64,000 nt of DNA, taken from positions 48,305,486 through 48,369,485 of the forward strand of contig NC_059471.1 in the NCBI RefSeq assembly GCF_018139145.2. The letters are read 5' to 3'. This DNA comes from Gymnogyps californianus. Lineage: Eukaryota > Chordata > Aves > Accipitriformes > Cathartidae. A program made the position numbers and the translations under genes. The notes beneath the pieces were generated by a model. The model searched no databases. It was given only the letters and a program-made list of their open reading frames with translations, and was not told where the DNA came from. Numbering within the stretch: the stretch's first letter is position 1; each line of letters opens with the position of its first letter. Shown piece by piece: positions 27,700-39,917 of the stretch.

Positions 27700-28420
27700 T
27701 AGGAGGTATAGGATCTCCCTTTTGTTTCATGTGAGCTGAGCGCCCGGGGGCACTGAAGGGGTTAAGTGGAGGAAATTCTTGTCAACTTCAATAGAGAATC
27801 AGGCATTTTAAAGGATTTTCTGTAAGAAGAACCCAGTATGTCTGACATCAGAGCCACAGCACATCACAGCGAAAGAGTAAAATTTTTACTTAAAGGGTTT
27901 TTTATACTTTCGGAGTGGAAAATATTCATATTGTGGTTTTGCACTAAAAATAAATTCTTCCATTCACAGCCAGCAACAGGTAGCTGAGGTTAGATCAAAC
28001 CACTAGCTTACTAATGACTATGAATTGCAGTATCTATAGAAATGACCAGAATTCAAGGCAGCCTCTAAAATAAGCCAGATGAATCATTCTTGAAAAATAT
28101 TATTCACTCCATAATAAATAGGCTCAGCATAAATGTCTGCCACACAAAGCATGCTTTAAGTATTTTTTAAAAATGTAAAACACTGTTGCATGTAAATTGA
28201 AATGATCGGTTTTCTTCCTTTTGCAGGGGTTCTGCTTTTTTCATAACAAGTCTGGGAACACTCAAGTGATCCCGGGATCCTAAAGTTAAATGACTGAATT
28301 GAAAGCATTCCTTTTGCACAAGCATCTTGAACATAATAAATAATAGCTCTTAAAGTATTATAAATAAGGAATCTGAACTGTCTTGAGTTCTAGTGAAAGC
28401 TATTGTTCAACAAAGATGCA
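27700..28420. promoter_or_regulatory. Candidate conserved non-coding block
   Basis: About 700 bp without simple repeats or recognisable transposon pieces, with mixed composition and many distinct 8-12 bp words. It has no coding frame of note. Offered only as a candidate. Confidence 0.2.
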
Positions 28421-29225
28421 GTAAGAAACAAAAGCTGATAAAATCTTTACATTCTTATTCTACTGTGTAACACTTTTTTTATGGTAGTAAGTTACTAGGT
28501 CAGATGCTCTGCTAGTGCAAATCACCAGAACATTGCTACCATTAGTGGAGCCAGCTTGATTTACCCAACTTGAGAATCTGGGCCTCAGTTAAATTATTAA
28601 AAACCAAAAACCAAAAATAATGAAAAAAACACAGTGACAGCAACCACTGTCCTGCAATGCTGTTATATAATTTTCTACAGGGGTATGTTTTCATATTTCA
28701 TATCCCATGTTATCTCATTAAGGCAAGGGGGTGATCTATGCCTGCAGGACTGGCAGACCCTCAGAGACCTGAAGGAGACTAGGACTGTTAGGAAAGAAAG
28801 ACCAAAACAAAAAAACAATGGGAAAAAATCACCACCAACAACAAAAAACCCCCGCCCCACCAAGGAAGAAAACACCAAACCTTTCACTTTGACTTTTTTT
28901 TTTTCGTCTCTGGTGTTTCCTTGTCCCAGTAAGCCTTATTGCACGTCTCTGAAACGGGTACCAAGGATGGCAGTTCTTTCATTGCCATGCACGCTGTAGC
29001 CCGCCTTCACCAGAAAAAAAAAAACCCAAACCCCAACAAAAAAACACAGACGAAAAACAATACCTTCCATGCCGTCAACATGAGATGCCTAAATCACATG
29101 TGGACAATTCAGGTTTAAGTCACTCAATTTAGAAATGAACGCTCTTTTTGTCTACTTAGTGTCTGTACTACTGTGGGACTGAATCTCTCAGTAAAGCCAA
29201 ACCAACAGTAAACCCAACAGTCATT

Positions 29226-29257
29226 TCATGGCCATTGCTGCTCATGGCCATTGCTAC
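29226..29257 (+). repeat. 16-bp tandem duplication
   Basis: tcatggccattgctgc is followed at once by the same 16 bases with one change. Confidence 0.85.
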
Positions 29258-32200
29258 TACAGCCCTCTTGTATCTAGACAGGATATTTTTTTCTTTCTGC
29301 CCCTGAAAACCAGGATATAACTCACTTATAACCCCAATAATTTTATTTGTAGCACATTTGCAGCCATAGAGGGAAATCGGTAAACCAATTGTGCCTATCC
29401 AAAGAAAAGGTTAATCTACTCGGTTCTTCTGCTTCTCTGCATACATTAAAATTTTTCAACCTTTAAAAAGCTGCTATAGTTTTAAAGAATATTTAATAGA
29501 TTTGGCATCATCAAGATATGCACATGTCCTGGTTTTGGTTACTTGGTTTATATAACCACTTCACATCTGTGCACTCATCCTCCTTTTTACCACTCACCCT
29601 CTGATGATGTCTTCTCCCAAAGTAGTTTATAAATTGTAAGGGGCTGGGAATCTGCCTTTCTGTGCATTTGCGTGACAGCTTATATCAGTGCCATTCGGGA
29701 ATTGACAAAGCCTTTGAAAGTTGCCATATTATGTGTGATTAGCAATAAGAAAACTAGCGTCTTCATCACTCATTTCTCACTGAAAGTACAGAGTGGAAAA
29801 AAGCTGTTCTGTTTACTGGACCAACATACCACGCCTGGGAGACTTCAATATACAAAGTACAGAGTACAGGGTAGATGCACTCCACTCTGCAAATGTACTT
29901 TCTCAGGGGTGGGGGAAAGGAGTGCCTTTCATGGTCTCATTTGGAAACTGCAGGAGAATGTTACAGCAAAAGCTGATACTCTGAAAGAAGAGTATTAGTG
30001 AAACATGGTAATAAGAAGTAGTTTCTTTCCTTCCATTCCTTATTTCCCCTAAAGAAGATGTAATTGTGATGTGCATATATATACAGGAGACATAATGTGC
30101 AATACAGAAATGTAACTGTAAAAATATTTTGCCCATCTTAATGGGCATCTTACATCAAAGCAATGGTAGTGTGCATAGACACATCCGTCTGAGAGTAGCT
30201 CACTGTAATTTACTTTAAGCATGCTTTCACTCATTTAACTTCAGGTAGTGCTTATGGTTGATTTAGTAATACTGTCACAAAACACTGTGCAGATACTCTT
30301 AGTATGAATGAGCCTATGCCAATTAACCAGACTGTCAGCTAAACCAAATTAATACTCTCCCTAGACTTTTTTGCAACAGCTGAGCTAAACTGAATTCAGT
30401 CAAGCTGTTGCAGCTTCAGTATACAAGAAAGGTTTGATAACAGTAAGCTGAAATAAAGGGAGAAGAGCCTACACACAAGCTTGTATTGGCACAAGTCTGT
30501 CAGTAAAAAGCCTAACAGGAATCTGCAGCGCCATTAATGGAATTAACCTCCAAAGCAGAATCTCTCAGCAAAATCTTAAAGATTGGTGTCTAAATGAAGC
30601 AACTGCATATATACTACAGCAGTGGTAGGAATAAATTATCTTAGTCGTAGAGTAAGTTAAGTAGGATCAGAACGAAGGTTAAAAATCCTAAAGTAAGGTA
30701 GCTATTCCCTGATTCAAAAGTGTGTCTCATGCAATTATAAACTTTTTTTATTCCCCTAGGCAGCTGGGATTTTCCCAGGATACCCATTCAAGTGTATGTT
30801 CAATCAGTACATATTCAGGAATTCACCTCTTGTCTATACAAAGTTTCAAGGAGGTCAAGGAGAATTTTGTCATTGCCTCCAGTGAGGCCAGGCATTTCAC
30901 CCACCAATCTTGCAGCTGAAGTGAGGTCTTTGGATAAAAACTATGTGAAATGTAAACAGCACAAATCCTGGCCACATTTAATAAACTGAAGAGGACATCT
31001 CTCCATCTAGTATTTCACTTAGCTTAATTTATCAACTTTAAAAAAGAGAAAAAAAATAGTTGACATTGTTCCATTTTTCTAAAGCAGAGATTTTAAGGGG
31101 TGAATTGTGACAGTCCTTTTCTCTCCAGCCATATCCCTCAGACTGCATGTATATGGAAATATATTTTGCATACACTTAAAATACTTTAGTGAGATCCCTT
31201 CTCTCAGATGCCAAGCTCAAGTGCAATACTTTACACACCAGTTTTTCTCTATGAAAGCCTGCAAAATCACTCAGCAATCGTAAGGTTCCATAAGCCACCC
31301 ACTCTATAACCTGGGGGCTAAGGGAGCACGGGGCTGAAAGGAAAAAAGAGAGAACACTTTCCGTATCTTGTGGAAGGATGAGGTTATAGTGATTATCATG
31401 GGAGGAAAATATTTTTTGTGACTGTTTTCTTCAAGATGTATGTAACTTCCAAAAGTAAGATATACCATCTTAATTCTTTCTTAAAAATTAAGTGTTGTGA
31501 CATATGAAAACTTGCTCGTTAATGAAAGATAAATATAGCAAAAGTCTTTTTTTATGACTTGTCAGTAGATACTTAAGGAATAATTTTGTAAAAAGAAAAA
31601 ATGCCATTCCCCAAATCAATCAAAAAATTACAGGTTCGGGTTTGATACAAAATATCGATATACAATTTATAGGTAGCTACTCTACACTGGAGCAAGAGCT
31701 CCTATCACCTAAGCTTTGCAGAATTCTAACGAGGTTACATTGCCAACTGCCTTACTCCTTTGACAAAAACTGAAATATGTTGCTTCTGTGCAGTTAAGTT
31801 ACTACCTAGAGATTAGATTGTGTCACCCTAACTCATGAGGATGTGTGTCCTTGTGAGTGAATTTCCCTTGAGATGAGATTTGTGGGAGGGATCTCCTTCC
31901 TCCTGGACTGCAAACAAACGTGCCCAAGAACGTTCCTGGGCACCACGTTCCAACTGGCCCTGAAAGGACAGTATCCATGCTGGGCAACAGCTTTAACCTC
32001 TAAAAGAGGGGAACTACTGGCAAGCTGACTTTTGGGAATGGCCCTGGAACATTTTAGCTCCTGAAATGTGCTGGGGAATAGCTTGGGAGAGTACTTTTTG
32101 GCACATGTTGAACTCACACCAGGGAAAGTCTTAACACTTCACTAGCGTGGGCAATTGCAATCCACTGTCCAGCAACGTTTCCACCTACTGTCTGATTTAC

Positions 32201-34526
32201 TAGTACAGAGGTGGACAGGGACACTGTCGTGCACTTTGAGACTTTGTACTGTGATTGTATGTATGCAGGAGAGAACAGTTCAGGCATGGTCCTGATGTAA
32301 AGTTCACTTTTTATACCATTACTCCCCCACCCATAGATATTTCAGAATAACTTACACAGTCTTTTTTCTTCCACTTGAGATGCAGGGGTCCGAGGAATGC
32401 CTTCCTCCTCAAGAACAGTATGGAGAGTACTAGGTAGTGTGCAGTTAGATAGCCTTCACATGTAGCTGCAATATTATGGGATCCTCATGCACTGGTTTTG
32501 AAGTATGAACACAGTGTTTCTCCAACAAAAAAAGTCACCAAGGAATAAAAACTTATACACGATAAACAATTGCATAATCTCCATCTGCAGAGCAGCAAAG
32601 GTAGAAGACAGTAAACCTACTGCTAAAAGGTACATTGCATTCAATGAGTTCTGAAAGAAGGCATTGATGCTCCTGCTTTTCTTTACTATTCAATGCAGCT
32701 GCAGTTAGGTAAGTTCCCAGAGTGCATTCTTGGTCCCTTAACTGCTCTACTTACCTACTTCACAGTGACAAGTACATCAGGAAAAAAAAATCATAAAACT
32801 AACACTCCATTAAATTATCACTCTGTCTACAATAATTAAACAAAATGCATAAACAAAATGACCCAAAGCAAACAAAACCATTTTGAAATTTTCTCCTCTT
32901 TACAATAGTTTATCCAAGAGAAATGAGAGGGAAGAATAACTTTGTTCACTTTGTGCATTTGACACCATTTGTGGTACACCAACTTTTACATGTGTCTTAT
33001 ATGATAACAAGAAATAACATCAATACTTTAAGAAAATCAGTAACTGACAAAAACTGCACTACAGTGGAAGCTGACAAAGGTCTAAATTGATTTTTAGACC
33101 TAAAGTGGAACTGTCTCTAATTAAAGTAACGGTTTTAAGTGTAACTAATTAGTGCATTTTACTCACAGTGCATCTAATTTTGAAACATGGATTGCTATAG
33201 CCCTGATGTTTGACTTCATTTCTGAAGATGACAACGTTAAGTTTGAATGGTCATTTAGAAATTTTCCATTTCGGTGTGTTTTTTGAGACACACTGAAAAA
33301 GCATCAAGATATTCTTTTATTGGTAATCATATTGACAACCATATGACTTATGATTGGTTCATATACGCTGCTATACACATAAAATTAGGGTGAAAAAAAA
33401 AATTAAAAACTCCCACTTTGTTCAAGGTGCTCTCTATGTCCATAAGTTGGTGTTTCATCCCGATACATCCTTGTGTACTAGCTCAGACTCTCCAAGTTAA
33501 ACTTGGGCCTGCAACATCTGATTTGCATCAAGTACCTTCTCTTGTAACCTATCTCAGGTGCACCGAGTGGTTTTGTAATTATACAGCAGGCTTTCAGGAA
33601 AGCAGAGCTACTCCGATTATACACTTTCTTACATTTTTAAAACAGATTATCTCCCTTGGCAAGATTGTTTTAAAATGTAACTTAAACTCCTAAGTATTAA
33701 AATATCCATAAATAATCCTATATAATAGCAGGCTACATTGTCAAAGCTTCTGATTATTGGTAACTTCTACTGAAATGGGAACCGATCCATTTTAGTCTGA
33801 AAGTTTGAACATTTTAGCCAGAAGCTTCTCTAATCAGCATGCAGGATTTGAGTCAGAGAAAAAAAAAAACCAACAAAAACTTTCCGACAGCACAGGCAAA
33901 GAGAAACTTCAGATATATAGCACTACATCTGTTGCCTTTTCCCAAGGTTGAAAACACTGAACTCCCACCCTGTTTCAAGTGAAATCACTGCTACTCATGC
34001 CCAAAGGTAACTGCATCAGCTCTCTTCTGAACAATCCCTGTGACAGAGGACCAGCAGATTATGCTTTTATAGCAGTAAGACCTCCGTCTCTGTCATCTGA
34101 AACACAGTGCCAATAGGTTAAAACAAAGGGGAACTCTTTAAAGACACATAAAGCCTTCTCAAGTAATAAAAATCACACTAAAGAAATTAAAATAAGATGT
34201 TTTCTGGAACTGTGGATTTCAATGTCACATGAATGCAAAAACAATTTATATCTCTCTAAAACACAGGATAAGTATGGCAAGGTAATAATTTTTTTCCACC
34301 TTGTCTTAAACTTTTGGAGACAGAGAATACTAATGAGAAAAGCGTGTTCCATCCTCCTCGTTTACCTTTTGTCCTAGTAAGTGGCAGTAAACCTTTATGT
34401 ATTATGGTTAGGAAAGGTCAAGGGGAGGCACAGGGACCAGAAAGAAGAAATATGAAGAGAAATAAATAAGAGTACCACATAGGGGGTCTCCTCAGATTGA
34501 AACAGACTATTTTTGAAAGAAAAAGT

Positions 34527-34552
34527 ACTATATATATGCACTATATATATGC
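34527..34552 (+). repeat. 13-bp tandem duplication
   Basis: actatatatatgc occurs twice head to tail. Confidence 0.85.
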
Positions 34553-37500
34553 ACATAGTTTAGACATCAATTTTTATTTCTAAATCTCCAGTTTAAAATC
34601 AGATTGTGTAAACAGGAACAAAACTGAGTATTTTCATTGCTAAGGATTTGGTGTGCTTTGTCACAATGTAGTCTACCTGCAACCCCAACTTGCAGTTGAT
34701 TTATTTAAGACGAGCCAATACATTGCTGACATTTTCAGTAAGAAATCTATCCAATACTATTCATACAGACATTACTCAATCAAGCGTGCTCTCATATTCA
34801 GCCAATTTCTTTCTGGGTCTCTGCTCCAGTGACTGATTGAGAAATTAGTCTCAGCAAATGAAATCATTATTACTTGCTGTACCTGCACCCACCTAGGAAC
34901 ATCTGAGACGAAACAGACTGTTCAAATCCGTCTTCCCCAACAGTTAATTCCTAAAAGTAATTGAATGTTCTACTGCAGTACAGAAATGCATTCTATTCTC
35001 TCCTTGCCGTTTAAGATTTCACTCATCACAAAACTGAATTATTTGATATTTTGCCAAAAGTGAAAAAGGTAATACAGGTAATATTGTACACTTTTAAAAA
35101 GAAAAAAAAGGCAAGTTATGCATGGTGCATAAGTGATCAGTACTTTGCTACTGTCAAGTCACTTCCACCTCACACAGGCTGAGAGTTTTGTAAGAAAGTG
35201 TAAAAAACTTATTGTGTTAATCATCATGACCACTTAACTACTGCACTTCCTCATTTGGAGAATTTTGGCTTTTGAACACTGATTTGGTAACTCGCTTGAA
35301 TATGTAAATACTCACCTGAATATGATCTCAAGTCCTTTAAGAACACCTTTTATTTCCATCTAAAGTACTATACCTTTTTATTCTCCACTTGAATCCAAGT
35401 TTCTTTTTCTTTTTTTTTACTGCTATGATCACTATCTCAAAAAAGAAATTATAATCAAGCCTCAAACCATTAAAGAGCAAAATAATAAATTTGCTTGAGG
35501 ATATTAATAGAGACTTAGTTCTAAGTTACTGTACAAGCAAATTTGATGTATTTATTTGTAGCTCACATCATATGGAAAAATAATTTGAAAAAAGCTACTT
35601 GTTTCCATTGTTACTATAGTCAACTGTCAGTCCAATCCTGCAGGTCTCTAACTTTAAGCAAACCTTACAGTGACATCAGAATTTACAGGAGGTTAACAGA
35701 TCAAAACACTAAAGCAACAACACAACAAGTGGAGCAATAATATGGGTTTTCCCTTCTCTCATGGCTTAATAGCTGTCTAAAATCAAAGTCCTAGATGGTG
35801 TATATCTGGCATGACTTTCACAGTTATCCTCAAAACCTGTGTATGGAAAATTTTCCTTTCTTAGACCTCCACTTTCCTATCTCAAAGAACAAAGTAGGCA
35901 TGCTTTAATAACATTATCTCAATCCACTTGAAAAGCCTTCTTAATTCTTACTAAAACAATCTAATCTGTTTGAGGCAAGATTTTGGTTTTATTTAGAATA
36001 GTAAACCTTATCTAATTAAGTGTAATATTAGGATGTTAACTAGCATACACAAGCCAACTTTTAAGAGTCCACTGCACACACATGCTAATTCATACTAACT
36101 GAAGCCTAGACCCCAGCACCGTAGTTAGCCCAACAGGCAGTGCCTAATGCCATCCTCCTGTACGTCCTCATTCCCAAGTGTCACACATGCAACTCATTTC
36201 ACTGGTAGTAGGCTTACCTGGGGGTGGGGATCCACTATTTATCCTCATTAAGAACACTTCAACCAGTGTTTAATGTTAAGACCAGCTTCAAATTTCACTA
36301 TCAACAAGAAGATGGTTTTCCTTTTCCCTTAGAACCTATCTAGGTAGTCAAAGCCTGTGCTATAGTACAAAACAAAACACACCCACAATTTTAGTATTAG
36401 ACTTTGCCTAGTAGGACTTAAGAGTTGCATCCTCCTTGACTGCTACACTGCTCAGCCATACCGCAGTTTTCCACTTTCACCTTCAGCTTTCCTTCGAGAT
36501 ATCTTCCTTGACTGAATAAATGACTGAAAAGACAGGGCTCACCTTCAGTATTGTCAAGTTCATCAATACAGTGAAAAGACTGGATTTACTGTCTACTGAA
36601 ATCAGTAGGGCTTTGGGTTTCCAAAATATAGCATAAAGGTCAAAGATTCCCCCAATAAATGGACTATTTGATTACTCCCATGTTTGTTCTCAATCAGCAA
36701 GACTAATCCAGGACTGTTTAGGCATAAGCACCTAATCTAATTCAAGAATTACATTCAGTGAGTGGAAACACATGATGGGTACCAATTCCTTCAAGAACAG
36801 AATTTCTAAAGAAAATAATAAAAATCTCTGTTTATCAGCAGCCAAGTACAATCTCACATATATGCCCCAACACTCAGTCACAATATACTGATGCGCTTTA
36901 AATATGGACAAATTACTCATGTAACATAAGCCACCTTCTTCCTGGCAAATTCCACTCAAAAGGCTAAATATATACTGCTCGTGTTTGTATACCAAAGTAT
37001 CCAGCCAGCTGGTGCAGAGAGGAAAGAAAACCAGCTTACATTTTTCACCAAAGAGGTAAGGAGGAAAAAAAAAAAAGGAAAGAGAACAAGGCCCACGTAT
37101 CAGCTATTTTTGTTTTGCAAACTAGTCAGGACTTGCATTTTTTAATTTCACTTGATGATTGATAACCAATGCACACCAACACACCGTGTAAGATTTTTGA
37201 GTACTACAGACCTATGTAAAATAGCCCAAACACCAGATCATAGATGAAAATTAAGGGGCAAAAAGATGTAACATTTACTTAATGCTCTGGTTTTCAACTT
37301 TCAGTGAGTTCTTAATTTATTAGTTATAACTTGTTTTTGTTGGAGAGTGTTCAGAAAAGGCTGTGAGATTTTTCTAAGCGTCAGCGTAAAAATACTTACA
37401 ACTATTTCTTAAATGCCAGCTTAAGAAATGTATAAATAAAATTCAACATTAAGACCTCTAAACTTGGAAAGACATGCTCAGAACAGGAAATGATAGTTTG

Positions 37501-38140
37501 TTAATAAAGAAAGGTAAATCATTCTCTAGGCTTCCGGTGGGAAACTTGGCAGTGAAAGGATTTTGACCTCAGTGGAAGGTAACTGCCACAAATGACAAAT
37601 CAAGCAACTTTCTTCTTACAAGTGAGGCAAATGTTTGACATAAGGCTGGACTGCATTCAGGTCTATCATTCCCTGTGGCATATTCTTCTACTTTTAACAA
37701 ATAATCCTGCAAGCTTTTTGCACTGACCGTATTTTATTTTTTTTTTTTTTTCTCTGAGTAAAGCCGTGCAAGCCTAACATTTTTTGTGAATGATTACTTA
37801 TTTCCTATTGGAAGCACAAAAGCTCATCACTTATAGAATAGGTCAAGCTTTCAGTTCCTATTAGTCCCAGTCTGGAATGAATCAATGCATTTTCCTATGT
37901 TCATTTTCCTTTTCTGTTGTAGGAACAGTATATGGGACACTTGTGCAAAAGAAGGAAGAAAAAATCCTGCATTATTTTCAGGTGAAGCAGTAAACAACAA
38001 CAAAAAATACACTTAAAAATTCTATTTTTGTTTTCATATTAGACTCACTGTGACTATATCACTGTGAAGTTTGCAATTAGAAATACCAGTTTTCCCAACT
38101 CAGAACAATAAATAGGGGGAAAAAATGACAAGTAGCCCAG

Positions 38141-38146
38141 TTTAAT
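38141..38146 (-). terminator. SPRY2: Polyadenylation signal ATTAAA
   Basis: Plus-strand TTTAAT, read as ATTAAA on the transcript, is the first consensus signal after the stop. About 25-50 nt downstream the transcript strand has a U/GU-rich stretch suited to cleavage. A second signal, AATAAA, lies at 37733-37738. Confidence 0.5.
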
Positions 38147-38254
38147 TTCAAACGTTAATATATTTTCTATTTTATAGTGAACATATGCACCGTTCACCCC
38201 TTATTTGCAGCAACTATGACGTCCTCATAAAAAGGGGTGACATTTGTAAGATGC

Positions 38255-38312
38255 CTCTTAAAATAAATATTTCTTTTTATAAAATAATAAAACTTCAAAT
38301 AAATATTCTTTA
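38255..38312 (-). promoter_or_regulatory. SPRY2: AU-rich element in SPRY2 3'UTR
   Basis: On the transcript strand two ATATTTATTT units (core TATTTA at 38300-38305 and 38264-38269) flank an AU-rich linker. Such ARE-type segments destabilise mRNAs of rapidly induced feedback genes; the function here is inference. Confidence 0.5.
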
Positions 38313-38531
38313 CACTAAACAATATGTTGAAAAAATTAGAAAATAAAGGCTGAATTTTACTGTAACTGTACAATATACATGAAGTCCAAAGGGAAATCAG
38401 AGTCTTGTAATAGGTTTCCGTAAGACAAAATACAATCTAAAAACATACTGATTGATTCACATTCTTCTGAATGTACAACATATTAGTATAATATTTTGTG
38501 ACTGTGCCATGTCATATGACACCACTTATTT

Positions 38532-38539
38532 TTCACAGT
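38532..38539 (-). promoter_or_regulatory. SPRY2: miR-27 8-mer target site in SPRY2 3'UTR
   Basis: The transcript strand reads ACTGTGAA, a full seed match plus A for miR-27a/b. SPRY2 is a reported miR-27a target in mammals; conservation of the site here is inference. Confidence 0.55.
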
Positions 38540-38681
38540 TGAAAATATTATTGTATATACAAAAATATAGCACATTATCTCTGGCAGAAAACAATGAAAA
38601 AAAGAAGTAATTTGCTAATTTACAAATTTTGCAAGTACTATTCACAAACAATAGAGTTGCCTAGGAGTGTCTGTGTTGCTT

Positions 38682-38689
38682 TAGCTTAT
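38682..38689 (-). promoter_or_regulatory. SPRY2: miR-21 8-mer target site in SPRY2 3'UTR
   Basis: The transcript strand reads ATAAGCTA, a full seed match (nt 2-8) plus A opposite nt 1 of miR-21-5p. SPRY2 is a reported miR-21 target in mammals; function in this species is inferred. Confidence 0.6.
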
Positions 38690-38924
38690 GCAATATGTGG
38701 GTCACAATGTACTGCATCCCATTTTTTTTTTTTCCTGTATGCCACTAGCTGGATTCTAACAAGCATATCAGTTAAGATGGCACACACCAAGAAAAGCATT
38801 TCACTGCAAACAGCAAAGTATATCCCCAACCCTTCTACTATAGTGCCAAGACCATAGCTGCTTAGTTGGTTGCATATGTACGTTAAAACAATCCTTGTTA
38901 CTTTAGTATTTCTGACTAGTGATG

Positions 38925-39866
38925 CTATGTCGGCTTTTCAAAGTTCCTGGGGGGGATGCTGGGAACTTTGCAGCAAACGGTGTTGGAGTGTTTACAGCGG
39001 CACCCAGGCCGATTTACCCGGTCGTAACAGCCCTGGCACAACTTAAGGCAACCCTTGGCTGGTAGGTAACACCACAAGCAAGGCAGAAAGAGGGACACCA
39101 CACCCATGGCGGACCACCTAGTGCAGCAATGTGACTGACTGCAGGAGCAGGGGTTGTCAGCACAGTTGTCCTCATCATCATTAGAGCAGTGATAGAAGAG
39201 GCCCTTCACGCAGCAAACACAAGTCCCGTAATCGACCACGTTCTGGGCTGAGCAAAGACACTGCTTGTCACAGATCCAACATGATGGGAGGGTCCTCGGA
39301 TAAGTGCACTCCTTACACTTACACTTTCCACAGTCCTCACACCTGTAGCTGTGCGCTCCCAAGTCTTCTTTGCTCAGTGGCTTCAGCTCACTTGACTTGA
39401 GCTCAGACTTGGGCTGCATTCGGACTATCCCGTCGGCAACTGGCCCCGAAGATGATCCTAGAAGTCTCTGTTCGGATGAATTACTGCTCGTACTTGTCCT
39501 TGTACTGCTCCGCGAACCTGTGCTGACCGTGCTGATGGATCGGGACAGAGGCGCCCGAGGAGAGGCATGCGTTTGCGTGTGCTGAATCCGGCTAAAATGA
39601 CGATGCTCGGGCAAGCCATGGGGCCTTTCATTTTTGGGTTGGGTTGCTAGCCGAGGAGCAGACTTGACCCCCGGCCGTGGAGCCACCGTAGGTCCCTCCG
39701 TGTACTCATTCGTGTTTCGGATGGCTCTGATCTGGTCCAACGACAAGACATGAACCTGCTGCATCAGGACATCCCGCAGGTCGGGCTCCCCGTGCGGTCT
39801 CCCACTGTCACGCCGAGCCTGTAGCAAGGCCTGTGACCCGCTGCCGTGCTGAGCTCTCGTCTCCAT
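38925..39866 (-). CDS. SPRY2: Sprouty homolog 2 (SPRY2), complete single-exon CDS
   Basis: Encodes a 313-residue Sprouty protein (human SPRY2 has 315), a feedback inhibitor of receptor tyrosine kinase/Ras-ERK signalling that acts at membranes. Visible: N-terminal Tyr55 in an NxYxxxP setting (Asn53, Tyr55, Pro59), the known CBL/Grb2 docking site; Thr75 and a Ser-rich block at about 107-140 including Ser112 and Ser121, known phosphosites in mammals with the same numbering; a Cys-rich Sprouty domain at about 176-292 with more than 20 cysteines; Tyr225, matching human Tyr227; and a C-terminal proline motif at 302-307 (PSIPPR), the Grb2 SH3 ligand. The start has G at +4 but C at -3, so context is moderate; the reading ends in TAG. 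It is uninterrupted, as expected because SPRY2 coding sequence is normally in one exon. Domain roles come from knowledge of the family; the sequence match is read directly. SPRY1, SPRY3 and SPRY4 are less likely because the N-terminal half fits SPRY2. Confidence 0.98.
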   Translation of the reverse strand: METRAQHGSGSQALLQARRDSGRPHGEPDLRDVLMQQVHVLSLDQIRAIRNTNEYTEGPTVAPRPGVKSAPRLATQPKNERPHGLPEHRHFSRIQHTQTHASPRAPLSRSISTVSTGSRSSTRTSTSSNSSEQRLLGSSSGPVADGIVRMQPKSELKSSELKPLSKEDLGAHSYRCEDCGKCKCKECTYPRTLPSCWICDKQCLCSAQNVVDYGTCVCCVKGLFYHCSNDDEDNCADNPCSCSQSHCCTRWSAMGVVSLFLPCLWCYLPAKGCLKLCQGCYDRVNRPGCRCKHSNTVCCKVPSIPPRNFEKPT

Positions 39867-39909
39867 CAGTGCCCGGAAGCGTGCTCACCCCGGCAGGCTT
39901 AGAACACAT
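39808..39909 (-). CDS. Upstream ORF overlapping the SPRY2 start, 33 codons
   Basis: The first ATG in exon 2 lies 43 nt before the SPRY2 ATG, in a different frame. Reading from it gives 33 codons that run over the SPRY2 start and stop at TGA (39808-39810). Its context is weak (C at -3, T at +4), so most ribosomes would be expected to pass it by leaky scanning. An overlapping upstream frame normally lowers and can regulate translation of the main frame. The ATG and stop are seen directly; translation is inference. It is in the mature mRNA only if the acceptor at 39918-39920 is used. Confidence 0.45.
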   Translation of the reverse strand: MCSKPAGVSTLPGTDGDESSARQRVTGLATGSA

Positions 39910-39917
39910 CTGAAATC
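39867..39917 (-). other. SPRY2: SPRY2 exon 2, 5'UTR part, with splice acceptor
   Basis: On the minus strand a pyrimidine-rich run ends in CAG (plus positions 39918-39920), immediately followed by GATTTCAG at 39917. This is a canonical acceptor 51 nt before the SPRY2 ATG, matching the known Sprouty layout of a non-coding first exon and a second exon carrying the whole CDS. Confidence 0.75.

Larger units (their letters stand above)
22016..38140. other. Intergenic DNA downstream of SPRY2
   Basis: About 16 kb of AT-rich sequence with the pentanucleotide microsatellite, a MITE candidate at 23.3 kb, worn palindromic repeats and the block at 27.7-28.4 kb. There is no supported gene. The long repeat-poor span 28.5-38 kb may hold conserved non-coding elements not visible without comparison. 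Confidence 0.6.
38142..38924 (-). other. SPRY2: SPRY2 3'UTR (proposed extent)
   Basis: The AT-rich stretch after the TAG stop carries miRNA seed matches and an AU-rich segment, and has no consensus poly(A) signal until 38141-38146. The resulting length of about 0.8 kb is plausible for SPRY2. A longer form ending near an AATAAA at 37733-37738 is also possible. Confidence 0.6.

Noticed and set aside
38664..38670. A 7-mer match to the miR-122 seed in the SPRY2 3'UTR
   Set aside because: Seven-base matches are common by chance and I know of no support for this pairing.
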